Source: Pyropia haitanensis (taxonomy: Eukaryota; Rhodophyta; Bangiophyceae; Bangiales; Bangiaceae). Taken from it: DNA of 64,000 nt. Location: the NCBI GenBank assembly GCA_008729055.1, contig SDUX01000112.1, forward strand, positions 100,323 through 164,322. The letters are read 5' to 3'. The position numbers and the translations under genes are program-made. The notes beneath the pieces are model-generated. The model saw nothing but the letters and a program-made list of their open reading frames with translations, made no database searches and was not told the origin of the DNA. Below, one piece after another: positions 1 through 10,848 of the stretch; the stretch's first letter is position 1, and each line of letters starts with the position of its first letter.

Positions 1-2250
1 TAGACGGGAATCGCCTCTGCAATCGCCGCCTTCACCCGCTCCTCCACATCAGCCACGTCGCCCAACGGGAGGTCCTTCTTGTTGAACGAGAAGTCAAAGC
101 GCAGCTTGTCCTCGTCCACGAGGCTCCCCTTTTGCGCCACCCCATCGCCGAGTACCCGCCACAGCGCGTGGTTCAACACGTGAGTCATCGTATGGTTGGG
201 CGCAATCCGCCGCCGCCGCGCCCAGTCCACACCGCATGTGACGGTGTCGCCAACCGTCAGGGAGCCCCCTGCCGCCAGGCGGCCAAGGTGCAGCACAAAT
301 CCCGCGTACACCTGCACGTCGAGGACGTCAAAGTCGCCACCGCCGGGCAGGGAAAGCACGCCCGAGTCGGCCACCTGACCACCAGCCTCGGCGTAAAAGG
401 ATGTCACGTCGAGGACAACGCCTGCCGCGGTCGCCTCGGCCTCGCCCGCAGGGCTACTCAGCTCTTCCACAAAGCCATTGGGCGTGTAGATGGCGCGCAC
501 ATGGGCCGTCGGCTGAGAGTCAATCTCAAACTTCGCGGAGTCGTCCGTTGGCACCACTCCGCGACCAGCGAGCGTGGACGTCTGCTCCGCCTCGAGCACC
601 AGCGACGCACCGTCGCCGCCAATCGCCCGTCGCGCCGCGTGGTTCGCACGGGAGACGGCGCGAGCAGCCTCGAGCGCTGCGTGATAGCCCGCCTCGTCCA
701 CGGTCAGGCCTACCTCTTCAGCCATTCGGGCAGTCAGGTCAACGGGGAAACCCATGGTGTCGTAAAGGAAGAACGCCTCTGCACCAGAAACAACTGTCTT
801 GCCGTTTGCCTTGAGGTCCTCCACGGTCTTGTTAAAGCGCTCAATACCCCGCGCGAGGGTGGATGAGAACGTGGACTCTTCGTCAGCAATCACCGAGATG
901 ACCAGCTCGCGCTTGTCCACGAGCTCGGGGAAGGTTGCGCCCATCAGGTCCACAACCGCCGGCACAAGGCGCGCGAAAAAGCCGTCGCCCCCGCCCAGAA
1001 ACTGGGACCCGTACCGCACCGCCCGGCGGAGGATGCGGCGGAGGACGTAGCCGCGGCCCTCACTCGACGGCATCGCGCCGTCGGCAATCGCAAAGGACAG
1101 CGTCCGTACATGGTCCGCAACGACCCGGTATGCCATATCCACTCCGTCCTTGTCCTCAGCGCCGAGAAGCCCCGCGTAGGGCCGGGCGGTCGTACCCGCC
1201 TGGATGGCGTCAAAGATGGGGGTGAACACGTCCGTGTCATAGTTGGACGACTTGTTCTGCAGGATGGAGGTGAGCCGCTCAAAGCCCATCCCCGTATCCA
1301 CGTGCTTAGCCGGCAACGCGCTAAGCTGGCCGTCGGCCTCCCGCGAGTACTGGATGAAGACCAGGTTCCAAATTTCAATCACCGCCGGGTCATCAGCGTT
1401 GACCAAGGACGCGGCGTCACGGCCGCCGATGCGGTCAAAGTGGAGCTCCGAGCACGGGCCGCAGGGCCCCACGTCGCCCATCTCCCAAAAGTTGTCCTTG
1501 GCGTCAAACGGGAGCACCCGCGACGCAGGGAGGTGGCGGAGCCACAGGTCCCGCGCCTCCGTGTCGGCCGGCATCCCAAGAGTGGCGTCGCCACCAAAGT
1601 AGGACGCGTACAACTGCTCGGGTGGCAACTTGTACTCGGACGTGAGGAGGGTGTAGGCCATCTCAATGGCTTCGGCCTTAAAGTAGGACCCAAACGACCA
1701 GCTGCCCAGCATCTCAAAGAACGTGTGATGGTACGTGTCCTTGCCGACATCCTCCAGGTCATTGTGCTTGCCGCCGGCGCGGATGCACTTTTGGGTGTTG
1801 GTTGCGCGCTCCAGGTTCGCCAGCGGCCCGTTGGGGTCCGCCTGACCCAAGAAGAGGGGCTTGAACTGGTTCATCCCTGCATTGGCAAACAGCAGCGTCG
1901 GGTCGTCATGAGGCACCTGCAGGTAGAACCAAAAAACGAGGAGAGCCAACAGTAAACACAGTCGCGTTCCAAAATACCAGACACAACAGGCAAAAACAAA
2001 AAGAGTGGAGCACGAACAGAAGGTGAGTCAGTCAGGCTCATACCCAAAATGTCGCCAGGAAACGCGGCGACAGGCCTGCACGCTGTGACGATGAATGCCA
2101 GGACTGGCAGCGATGATCCACCCCGCAAGAACTATGCTTCCCACATACCACTGGGGAGGACTTGACCAGCTTGTGTCCATGGGCAGAAAAAAAGTCGAGA
2201 AACGTTTGCCGCACTCGGCTGGACGGCCAGGGCTCGTCGGCAACCACCAT
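1..2250 (-). CDS. Alanyl-tRNA synthetase, 5' portion (two exons; C-terminus beyond the left edge)
   Basis: This gene encodes alanyl-tRNA synthetase, a class II enzyme that charges tRNA-Ala. Exon 1 is 2149-2250 (ATG at 2250, 34 codons, phase 0) and reads [25 protein letters not shown] donor starts at 2148 and a CTGCAG acceptor ends at 1917. Exon 2 runs from 1916 past base 1, opening with [19 protein letters not shown], which joins exon 1 exactly as the family requires. Downstream I read [12 protein letters not shown], a [11 protein letters not shown] stretch, the motif-3 region [13 protein letters not shown], and the editing-domain zinc motif [11 protein letters not shown] close to the left edge. 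The second zinc half-site and the C-Ala domain lie outside the window. No N-terminal targeting peptide is apparent, so a cytosolic form is the simplest reading, but another upstream exon or start cannot be excluded. Confidence 0.95.
1917..2148 (-). other. Intron 1 of the alanyl-tRNA synthetase gene
   Basis: This 232-nt phase-0 intron has a GTATGT donor and a CTACCTGCAG acceptor. Removing it joins SSPV to VPHDDPT, restoring the canonical AlaRS N-terminus. It is visibly less GC-rich than the flanking exons. Confidence 0.9.
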
Positions 2251-3118
2251 CGCGGCCAGCGCAGCGACCGGGGCGCAGCGACAGTGGCTGGGTGGGAGAG
2301 GGGGGCTGCTTGACCGGTTGAGGGCCACGGAAAAGGTCAGGGGACACTACTCGGCGAGGGATTGCACCCACCTGAGAAGGTGCGGCTCAACGACAGGTCG
2401 CGCACGTCGCTGTCGTAAACAGAGCGCGTCGCGGTCGTATCCAAGGCATGTCAACGCCACGCAAGGTGCGCTGGACTGACACGTGCTTCTTGGTGCGGAA
2501 AGGTAGCCCACGACGCGCGGATCAACGCGACTGGATGACGTTGGCCGATTCACCCACGAGTCAAAAGATGCAAACAAGCTAGGTCGCCACGTGTCCACGA
2601 TGTGGTGCCAGGATTTATCACCACCGTACAACGCGCACGTGGTGCCTCTCGCACGCGGTGGAGGACTGCGAGCCGTCCCCCCCTCCCCACAAGGGACTGC
2701 TTCGGCCTGCATCCGTGGTGCTGTCACTGGTAGGAAAGAAACGGCAGAGCGGCAGGTGGACCAGGGCTTGCCAGCCGAGAGCGACGGGTCCCCGAGGGCG
2801 GGAAACTGACGCTGTCCAACCCCGCTGCCGCCCCCCCTTCCAGTCAAGCAGGGGTGGCCGCCAACGCCGCAGACCGGTCGCCACGGGCGACGCGTCGTTC
2901 CCAATGGCGCAAAGCGGTGAAGAACAAAAACGCGGTGGCCCCTCCACCACGTGTGCGCATGGCCGACGGGCTGGACAAGGTGCCCCAAAACAGCCGCCGC
3001 GCGGTCTGGTCTTGGGGTCGAGCCGCGCAGCAGACTGCTGGCCCGTGCCGCACTCCCGTCCTTGGGACGCCCCCCCCCCCACCTCACACCGCCCCCCCTG
3101 ACCGCCCCCGCCTCGCCA
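2251..3118. other. Intergenic region between M50 protease and AlaRS
   Basis: This is the 3' flank of the M50 gene and the 5' flank of AlaRS, both on the minus strand. Open frames exist on both strands but none resembles a known protein, and all are Arg/Pro/Gly-rich as expected of stop-poor GC-rich DNA. It must hold the AlaRS promoter; I see no clear TATA element. Confidence 0.6.
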
Positions 3119-4444
3119 TCACCGCCACAGATGGCGCAGGGCGGTGAAGAGTCGGAGCTTGCCCAGGTCCCCCACCAGCACCGCCGTGGACAGCAGCAGC
3201 AGCAGCGTCAACGCCGTCCGGTTGACCCCGTCCTGCACCCGTCGGTCCACCGGCCGCCCCCGCGCGGCCTCGATGGCCAGGAACGCCAGCTGCCCCCCGT
3301 CCAGCGCCGGCAGCGGCAGCGCGTTGAGCAGCGCCAGGTGCAGGCTGATCGCCGCGCAAAACGCGAGCAGCGCCGCCGCGTCCGTCCGCGCCAGGTCCGC
3401 CCCGATGGACACGAGGCCGACCGGGCCCGCCACGGACGCGGCGGACCAGGTGGCGCGGCGGGGGAGGAGGCCGCCCGCGGTTTGGGCGGCGAGGCGGCCA
3501 AACTCGGCGTTGGCCGCCGCGAGGCCGCGGCGCCCGGGGGGGGGGCGCACCCGCCGCACCACCGCGTGGGGGGACAGCCGCACGCCCAGCGCCGCCTGGC
3601 CGGTCGCCGCGTCCACGACGGGCGTGACGGTCAGGCGCAGCCGCTGTGGCGGTGAGGGGGGGGGCGGCGGCCCGCCGGGTGCGGCGGGCCCCGCCGGCGA
3701 GCCCCGCGCGGCGGTGGCGGCGGCGGCGGCGGCCACGGGCGGCGCCGCCGCCCGCTGGCGGAGGAGGTCCAGCCGCAGCGGCGCGCCGCGGCCGCCGCGG
3801 ATGGCCGCGGCCAGCACCGCCGCCGAGTCCAGCCCCGCCGCCACCGCCGCGCCATCGACCGCGACGATGAGGTCGCCCGGCCGGACGCCCGCCGCGGCGC
3901 CCGCGCAGCGGTCGCTGACGAGCGCGGACACCACCACCCCCGGCAGCGGGTGGGTGGTCGGCAGCCCGGCGCCGAGGACGGACGTGACCACCGCGCCGTA
4001 CGCGAGCGCCACGTTGGCCAGGACGCCCGCGGAGAGGACGAGCGCCCGGTGCGCGACGGGCCGGTTCTGCAGCAGATCCGGGTCGTCGGGGTCGACGCAC
4101 GCCGCGGCGACGGCGGCGGCGGCGGCAGCGGGGGCGGCGGCGGCGCCCGGCGCGGCGGCCACGGGTGTGGCGGGCGGGGCGGCCCCCGGCGGGTCCCCCC
4201 CCCCCCCCCCCCAACTTCGGGAAACGCAACGTACCCGCCGAGCGGCAGCGCGCGGAGCGCAAACTCCGTCTCCCCCCCGGGGGCGTCCACGCGGCGAGCT
4301 TGGGCCCAAACCCCACCGAGAAGGCCTTGACGCGGATGCCCTGCGCGCGGGCGGCGGCGTAGTGGCCGCCCTCGTGGACGAGGACGACCAGCGCCAGCAG
4401 CGCCACGCCCGTCAGCGTCGACGCGGCCGCCGCGGCGGTGCGGC

Positions 4445-4477
<33 letters not shown>

Positions 4478-4869
4478 GTAGCGCCGCGGTGACGACCGCC
4501 CGCGACGGCGGGTCGGGGGGGGGGGGGGGGGGTGGGGGGCGGGGGGGGCGCCCGCCACGCCGCGCCGGCCGCCCCACGGCGCCGGCCGGCGGCCGCAACG
4601 GGGAAGGGGCCCCCCACGCAGGGCCCCCCCCCCGCCCCAGGCGCGCCCCAGCGTGCGCCGCCGGGCGGCCGCCGCACGCGCGGCCGCCGCCGACGGCGGG
4701 CCGCCGCCACCCCGCGCCGCCCGCACCGGCCGCACCGGCCGCACCGCCGCCGCCGGCGCGGCGGCCGTCGCCGCCGACAGGCGGCAGGCCGCGTGCGCGG
4801 GGGGGCGTGGGGGAGGGCGGCCCACCGCCGCGGCGAGGGGGGGGCCCACGCGGCGGCGACGCGCGCCAT
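3119..4869 (-). CDS. M50 family intramembrane metalloprotease (site-2 protease / RseP-type), frame-interrupted
   Basis: This is a membrane-embedded zinc protease of the S2P/RseP class. Family members cleave membrane proteins within the bilayer; plastid homologues are known in algae and plants. The zinc motif HEGGH is at 4362-4376, inside a hydrophobic run (GVALLALVVLVHEGGHYA). It is followed by VKAFSVGFGPKLAAW, then ALRALPLGGYVAFPE, then a PDZ-like region (AAGVRPGDLIVAVDG, about 3850-3935). The second catalytic element is LNALPLPALDGGQLAF near 3293-3345, and the protein ends at 3119. These blocks lie in three different frames, with switches near G/C homopolymers at about 4517-4540, 4274-4286 and 4197-4212. 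I chose the ATG at 4869 for its GCCGCC-ATGG context. The first ~100 residues are Ala/Arg/Pro-rich and transit-peptide-like, but their frame is uncertain. Homopolymer length errors are likelier than a pseudogene because the motifs on both sides are intact. Confidence 0.82.
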
Positions 4870-6420
4870 GGCGGCCGCGCCCGCCGCGCGGGCGGCGGCC
4901 GTCGCGGCCGTCGCGGCGGCGGCGGGAGGGGGGAGGCGAAGGAGAGAATGTGGGGGGCGGGGAGGAGGGGGCGGGAAGGAGGGGGGGGGGGGGGGGGGGG
5001 GGGGGAAGGGGGAGCGCGCCAGCAGCTGCGGCCGCGACGGAAGCAGGCGAGATGCCGCGGCGGCGGCTGCCGTCCGCGGCGGCGGCGGGCGGCCCGACAA
5101 CGGCGGGCGCGGTGGCCAACGACGGCGGGGAGCGGCGCCGCGGCGGACCGGGGACGGCAGGGGCGGCGCCGCGGCGGCCCGGGTTGAAAGGGATGACAGC
5201 GTGGTGAATGAGCGGGGGGGGGGGGGGGGGGAGGGGGGGATGCCTCGGCACGACCGACCGGCCGCGAGGACGGCGCGTCGGTTGGGTTCGTGCCGACGGA
5301 CGGCGGCCGGGCGGGGCGGGTGCAGCACGGCGGAGACGAGGGGGGGGGGCGGCGGACGCGCTTGCCGCGCGCCCACCTGCTCGGCTCTGCCCTCAAAGTG
5401 GCATGTCAACTAAAGTCCGCGAAGGCTGCATTGCATCCAGAAAGTCTATCGGACGAACAGAAATCATATGTAACGCCGTTGAAATATACGCGTTCTTTTC
5501 CTGCGGCATCGACCCCGCAACACTGCGTGCGGTACAGTACACGTACGGCGGAACCAACCCGCGGTCGAGCACTGGACGAGGCACCACGACAGGCGGTACC
5601 GACGGCGGCTAGGCCGTTTTGCGCAGCACACGCCCCCCCACCGGATGGCGTGGCAGTGCGGTTGCCACCGCCTCGCCCCCCCGCCCTCGCGCCTCTGCCG
5701 CCACGCGCCGGTCGCCACCCACCCACCAGGCCACCACGACCACGCCCCCACCCCGGCGCGCCGCCACCTCGACGCCGGCACACAGCGGCCGCCGCGCCCA
5801 CACCGGCCGATCTGTCCGCGGCTAGAGCGCGTCGCTGGGGGGCGCGCCGCCCCCCCCCCCCCCCCCCCCCCCCCAACCCCCCTCGCTTGAGCGCAACGCT
5901 GGGGGGGGAGGGCGGCGGGCGCCGCGGCAGTGGCAGCGGGGCGGTTGTTCGAGGTGCGGACGGGGGTGCGCGCCCGGTGGTCGCCGCCCCCCGCCCGTCT
6001 GCCGGTCCCCCCGCCCGGCCGGCCGCCCGCGCACCCGCCCGGCCGCCGCCGCCCGCCTGCCTGCCCGGCCGCCCACCCCGGCCGGCCGCCCGCCCCGTCC
6101 GCCTGGCCGACCGGCCGGCTGGCGCCCGCATCGGCCGCGTCGGCGCCGGTCCGCCGCCGGCCCCCCCCCCCCCCCCCCCCCCGCTCCCCGTTTCGCTCCG
6201 CGGGTGCGTCGCTGGCGCGGCACCTCCCACCCAGTGGCACGGCGGGCTCCCCCCTCGGCGCCCTGCCAGTGGCGCGGAGCACCCCCCCTCTACCCCCCAC
6301 CCCACCCCTGCGCTCGGCGTCCCCCCTGTCCCCTGCTGCGCTCCCCGCGTTTGCGCACGCCCGTGGCTGCCGCCCGCTCGGAGCGCCCCCCCCCCCCCCC
6401 CCCCCCCCTGCGGCAGCACC
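4870..6420. other. Divergent intergenic region between M50 (-) and MFS (+) genes
   Basis: This 1.55-kb region separates two divergently transcribed genes. It contains very long homopolymers (25 G at 4981-5005; long G or C runs near 5213-5230, 5851-5874, 6159-6182 and 6381-6408) and one short, much less GC-rich island at about 5396-5560. Nothing in it reads as a convincing protein. Confidence 0.6.
5396..5560. promoter_or_regulatory. AT-richer island, candidate bidirectional promoter
   Basis: The island stands out in a poly-G/poly-C landscape and contains TATA-like strings such as AAATCATATGTAACG and GTTGAAATATACGCG. It lies roughly 530 bp from the M50 start and 860 bp from the MFS start, so it could serve both genes. 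Promoter function is inferred from composition and position only. Confidence 0.4.
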
Positions 6421-8326
6421 ATGTCGCCCGGCGCCGGCTCCCTCTGCGCCGCCGCGTTTGTCGCGCACGGCGGCTACGCGCTGCTGCCACTCTTTTACCC
6501 GCCCGTCGCGGCCGCGGCGGGCGCGTCGCCGGCGGCGATTGGCGCCGTCCTCGCCGTCTTTGCGGCGGCAACCCTCGCGGCGGGGCCGGCGCTTCGGTCC
6601 GCGCCGGCGCTGCCAGAGGCGCGGGGGGGGGGGGGGCGGGGGGGGGGGCGCCGTTGCCGGCAACGACGGCCGGGGGGTGGGAGGGCGGTGCCGGCGGCGG
6701 TGGCGGTAGCGGCGGCGGCGGCGGCCGGCGGGGCGCGGCGTGGTGGCGTGGCGGCGGGTGGCCCCCCCCCGTGCGGTCGCTGCTGGTGGGTGGCGCCGCC
6801 GCCGAGGCGGTCGGCACCGCCGCGTTTGCGTGGGCGGTCGGCGTTGGCGGCTGGGGCGGCGCCGCCGCGGGGCTGGGCTGGGTCCTCGCCGTTGGCGGCG
6901 GCGGGCGGCTGCTGCAGGGCCTGGGGGGGGGGGCGTCGCAGGCGGCGGCGATCCGCGTCCTCACCGCCGTCGCCGCCGCCGCGGCGGTGGTGCGGCCGTC
7001 GGGGGGGGGGGGAATGGCCGCGGCGGCACCGGCGCGGACGCGGGGGGGGGGGGGACGCCGCCGCCGCGGCCGCCGCTGCCGCCGCCGCCGCCGCCGCCGG
7101 CACGGCGAGCGCCGGCGCGGGCGGGGCGGCCATGGTCGCCCGCGTCAGCCTGTCGCTGGGCGCGGTGGAGCTGTTTGCGGGGGCGGGCTCGATGGTCGCG
7201 CCGCTCGCGGCGGCGGCGTGGCTCGCGACGGGTGGGGGGGGGGGGGGCGGGGCGGCGGGCGCCGGCGGCTGGGCGTTTGTGCTCGCCGCGCTCGCGCTCG
7301 TGTGCGTGCTGCCGGGCCTCGCCCGCAAGGGCGCCGCGTACGAGGACCTCATCCGCGCGGCGGGCGGCGCAGACGGCGGCGGCGGCGGTGGTGGTGGCGG
7401 CGGTGGGGGGGGTGCTGGTGGCCGCTCCGTCCACGCGCCGTCAGCAGAGGCGTCGGCGGCGGCGGCTGCCGCGGCGGCGCCGCCCGCGCCGTCGAGCGGC
7501 GCGGACGTGGCGGCGCTGCTGACGCACCCGTGGGTGTGGCTGATGTGCGTCGCGACGGTGGTGGCGATGGCGAGCATCAGCTTTGTCAACCCGGTGCTGG
7601 CCGTGTGGGCCGCCGCGCTGGGCCTCTCCCCCGTCGCCGTTGCGGGCACGTTTGCGCTCATCCCGGCGGTGTACGCGCTCACGTCGGCGGTGGCGGGGCT
7701 GGTGCTCGAGGTTGCCGGCACCCGCGCGGTTGTCGTTGGCGGCCTCGCGCTGACCGCCGGCGGCTACGCGCTGCTCGCGGGGCTACCGTCGGCCGAGGCC
7801 GCCGCCGCCGCCGCCGCCGCCGCGGGCGCGTCGCCGCCGTCGGCGGCGGCGGTCGCGGGCGCGGCGCCGCGGCTGCTCCGCGCGCTGGCGCTCATCGCGG
7901 CGGGGTCCTCCCTCGCGTTTGTGCCGACGCTCGCGGACGTCTCGGCGGTCACGGACGTGTGCGTGACGGGCTGTGGCGACGCGGTGTCTGTGCTCGGCTC
8001 GGTGACGTTTGCGGTCGGCGAGGTGGCGGGCCACCTCGCCGGGGGGGGGCTGTGTGGCGGCGTGGGCGGCGTGCCGGCCGGCGCGCGCGTGTGGGGGGGG
8101 CTCGTCGGGGGGGTGGCGGCGCTGCTCGGGGTGGTCCACGGCGCGCAGGTGGTGGGGCGCTGGGCGGCCGCCCGCTGGGGGGGGGGGGGAACGGGCGCGC
8201 GCCGGGGGGGGGGGGGCGCGCCCCGCTCGACGCCCTGGGAGCGGGGGGGGGCACCCCGTCGAGCGCCGCCCGCTGCTGGGCGACCGCCGCAAGGCACCGG
8301 TGGGGGCGGGGTCCAACCAGGTGTGA
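6421..8326 (+). CDS. Major facilitator superfamily transporter, SLC18-like, frame-interrupted
   Basis: This is a multi-pass transporter of the major facilitator superfamily, most like the SLC18/SLC18B1 amine transporter branch; its substrate is unknown. The ATG at 6421 opens with helices containing YALLPLFYPP and IGAVLAVFAAATLAAGPAL, matching the SLC18 N-terminus. The motif region GGGRLLQGLGGGASQA is near 6897-6945, SLGAVELFAGAGSMVAPL near 7155-7205, HPWVWLMCVATVVAMASISF near 7527-7585, and a VAGLVLEVAGTRAVVVGG loop-helix follows. The segment at about 6665-7015 is in a different frame from its flanks, with switches at G runs near 6625-6650 and 7003-7055. Near 8178-8212 a third G-run switch leads to a plausible tail, PVERRPLLGDRRKAP, ending at 8326. 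Without that switch the frame runs to 8535. Long Gly/Ala linkers lie in the central loop. Confidence 0.72.
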
Positions 8327-9278
8327 ACGCCAAGGGGCGGAGGGAGGGGGGGGGGGAGGGAGGAGCGACGGTTGGCGTCTCCCCCAACTGTGGGAAGGCG
8401 TGGCGTCCGCGTGCCCGTGCGCGTCGGCCGCGGCGCCACGGGTTGACCGGCGCCCGCAGCGGCCGTCGGCGCCCGTGGTCGACGCGTGCGCTGACCGTGA
8501 GGGGGCCGGACCAGGCGGCAGGGACGGGGGAATGACAGGGTGCAACCACTGGCTATGGTGTACGTCTCTAGGGGATGTGGACCCTGTCTTGGCCAGGGAG
8601 GTCTTGGCTGCTGCGGCGTGGGCGCGGCCCGTGCTGCCGCGTGCGTCTGGGCTACCTTGTGTGTGCTTTTTTGGTCTTTTTCATGGGGATAGCCTGCGAG
8701 GGCCAGACGTCGCCGGCTGCGTGGGCGCCGCGCGGCCTGCAGGCGAGATGGATGGTTGGATGCCTGCCCACCCGTGGCGTGGCTGCACTGCTTTCTTCCG
8801 TTGCTCTTTCTTTTTTCTTTTGTTGCGTGAGTTCCGTGTGGCAAGGGAGAGGGTGGGTGGGGGTGGCGGAGGGGGCAGGCGGGCGGAGGGGGGGAGGGTA
8901 CGGTCGGCCGCTGCGCCTGGCCGGGCAGCGGCCGCCCACGCGTCCCGCCGCAATGACTTTTTCAAGCCGCGGCACGGTCGGGGGCGGGTCGTTGCCAGCG
9001 CGGGGTGGCGCTGGCGCACCCACGGGCGCACGGCGCCCGCTGCGCAAGGCGGCCACGCGACGCGCACAGCAGACAGCAGCCGGGAGGAGGCACGCACGGC
9101 GAAGAAAAACAAACACAAAAAACATTCCCCAAGCAAAGGCAGGGCCAGTGGGAAGCCGACGCGGCGCCCCAGCCAAGAAGCGCAGGGCCGAGCCCGACGA
9201 CTGCCCGGGTGGCGGTGCCATGGCTGGCGCGCGGTAGGCGCGTCCGCCACCACCACCGGTCACGCGCGCGTGTCGCGG
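8327..9278. other. Convergent intergenic region (MFS 3' flank / PDCD5 3' flank)
   Basis: No recognisable protein lies here. The region holds the 3' ends of two convergent genes. T-rich runs near 8812-8830 and A-rich runs near 9105-9125 could act in transcript 3'-end formation, one on each strand. Confidence 0.5.
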
Positions 9279-10470
9279 TCAGTCCGAGTCGTCCGCATCA
9301 AAGTTCCGCCGCCGCGCAATCTGCCGTGGCACGCGCGGGGAGGGGGAAGGGAAGGCACACACCGTGGAGTGGCAGCAGCCAATGGCCAAAAAACGTGGGC
9401 ACAATCGTGGACGCAATAGGGGCGGCGGGGACGAGCGAGTGGGATGAGGGCGGGAGCGCGGGCAGCCGTGCACCACAAACGCCGGGCGACACAAGCAAAG
9501 GTGTCAGGGAACCGTGCATGCCAAGCGGGAGACCGCGCCCAAGCGTGAAGGGGAGCACAGCCAGGTGCACCAACTCCCGCCGGCTCGGACCCAGACAGGG
9601 ACCCACACCTCCGCCACCCGTGCGGGCCACGTGACCCCGCACTCTGCCCCCCCCCAGCAACCAAAGCGAGGGAAGCAGTGCCAAGCCAAAAAGAGCAGGT
9701 CCACCGTCCCGGAAACGGTGCACGGAAACAAAAAAACAAAAGAGCACGAGGTGCGAGCAACAGCCCTCCCCTTCAGCCTCCCCCTCCCCCTCCCCCTCCC
9801 CCCACCCTCTCCCTCCCGCCAGCACGTACCGTGATGGACGGCTTGCGCTCATTGACCGCCGCGAACTGGGCGAGCAGCTCCTTGAGCGCCGCCTCGTCGA
9901 GCGGCCCGCTCACCCGCCCCGCCCGCGCCGCGCCGAGCACCGCGTCCTCCACCTGCCGCGCCTTGGCGGGCTTGACCAGCCGCACCCGCGACAGCCGCTC
10001 CGACGCGGCGGGGAGGAGCAGCTGCGCCAGCATCAGCCGTCGCTGCTCCTCTTCGGCCGCCCTGCAGGTGATGGGGGGCGAGGGGGGCGAGGAGAGGGAA
10101 AGGGGGGAAATGGAGGGGGGGGAGAGACCAGGGCCAAAGCGCGCACGGGCGCCAGCGCGGAATCAACGCCAGGGACCGTCAGGGTCTGTCTGCCGATGTC
10201 GATAGAAGGGCCTCGGCGACTGCCAGTCTCCCCAATGGCGCACCACTCTCCCCAGCCTCTCCTTCGCTACGCCACGTCCCCTGCATCCGTTGGCAAAGAA
10301 CCAAGACACCAAAGTGGTCAGAAAAAACAAACGCACTGCTGCTGCTGCTGCTGCTGCTGGCGCGCAGCGGCCGCCGCGCCGCCCGCACCGGCGCCAGCGC
10401 CCCCGCCGGCGCCGGCTTGCAGTTCAGCCATGCGCCGGGCACGCCAGGCCGCCGTGTCGGCGTCGTCCAT
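9279..10470 (-). CDS. PDCD5 (TFAR19) family protein, three exons
   Basis: PDCD5 is a small conserved helical protein found from archaea to animals, linked in animals to apoptosis and to chaperonin/prefoldin and nuclear partners. Exon 1 is 10337-10470 (ATG at 10470, MDDADTAAWRARRMAELQ plus a Gly/Ala linker and a Gln tract; phase 2). Exon 2 is 9830-10061 and holds the core: LMLAQLLLPAASERLSRVRL, VKPAKARQVEDAVLGAARAG and LKELLAQFAAVNERKPSIT. Exon 3 is 9279-9320 and gives the basic-then-acidic tail IARRRNFDADDSD. Donors are GTGCGT and GTACGT; acceptors end in CTGCAG and CGGCAG. The spliced product is 135 residues, close to the 125 residues of the human protein. All three family landmarks (N-terminal RxxRMAEL helix, core bundle, basic-acidic tail) are present and in order, so the model is strong. 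Confidence 0.93.
9321..9829 (-). other. Intron 2 of the PDCD5 gene
   Basis: This 509-nt phase-0 intron has a GTACGT donor at 9829 and an acceptor CACGGCAG ending at 9321. It holds a (CCCCCT)n-like stretch on the plus strand near 9776-9805. Confidence 0.85.
10062..10336 (-). other. Intron 1 of the PDCD5 gene
   Basis: This 275-nt phase-2 intron runs from GTGCGT at 10336 to an acceptor CTGCAG ending at 10062. Its first base is also the last base of a (CAG)8 tract, so the donor overlaps the microsatellite. Confidence 0.85.
10336..10359 (-). repeat. (CAG)8 trinucleotide microsatellite at the PDCD5 exon 1/intron 1 border
   Basis: Eight CTG on the plus strand read as CAG on the coding strand. Seven full CAG plus CA are exonic, and the final G starts the intron. 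Splicing adds a G from exon 2 and regenerates CAG, giving eight Gln in the protein. Confidence 0.95.
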
Positions 10471-10848
10471 GGTGAGCACGCGCCAAAGGACGGAGTCGTA
10501 CCAATGAACAGTACAAAGGGGGAACGGCGCAAACGGAGGAGTGGATGAGCAGAGGGGGGGGGAAGGAAGGACGCTGCGGCCGAGCGCCGCCCGACGCGTC
10601 GTGCTGGCGAAGGACACGCGGTCGTGGTGCGTCCCGCGACGCGACGAGTCGGTCCGAAACCGTATTTTCAATGTCAAGATTTACAAGGTGTGTTTTTTGC
10701 CACGTGTACTGAGGCTTTAAAAGCTTTCGGTAGGATTCATCGGCTCACACGTCCACTCGGCATGATTTTCAAGCATCAACGTGACCCGCTGGCACGCGTA
10801 AAGAACACGGTGGTGGCCGCACAGGGGCACCCTCCCGCCTCCGCCTGG
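10471..10848. other. Intergenic region between GST-like and PDCD5 genes
   Basis: This is the 5' flank of PDCD5 and 3' flank of the GST-like gene, both on the minus strand. A less GC-rich segment at 10650-10750 includes CTTTAAAAGCTTTC and a run of seven T, and is a reasonable place for the PDCD5 promoter or the GST 3' end. No protein was recognised. Confidence 0.5.

Noticed and set aside
132..1955. Plus-strand open frames across 0.1-2.0 kb
   Set aside because: They are antisense shadows of the alanyl-tRNA synthetase exon.
4274..4286. Programmed ribosomal frameshifting in M50, MFS and BASS genes
   Set aside because: Three switches per gene in different directions at plain homopolymers, without a heptanucleotide slip site and downstream structure common to them, fit sequencing or assembly indels better.
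3144..4481. Plus-strand Ser/Arg/Gly-rich frame of 445 codons
   Set aside because: It is antisense to the M50 protease, whose catalytic motifs are clear on the minus strand.
8327..8535. C-terminal extension of the MFS protein to the stop at 8535
   Set aside because: The alternative frame after the G runs ends in a transporter-like PVERRPLLGD tail at 8326; the longer tail is Arg/Gly-rich and featureless. It remains possible if the run lengths are correct.
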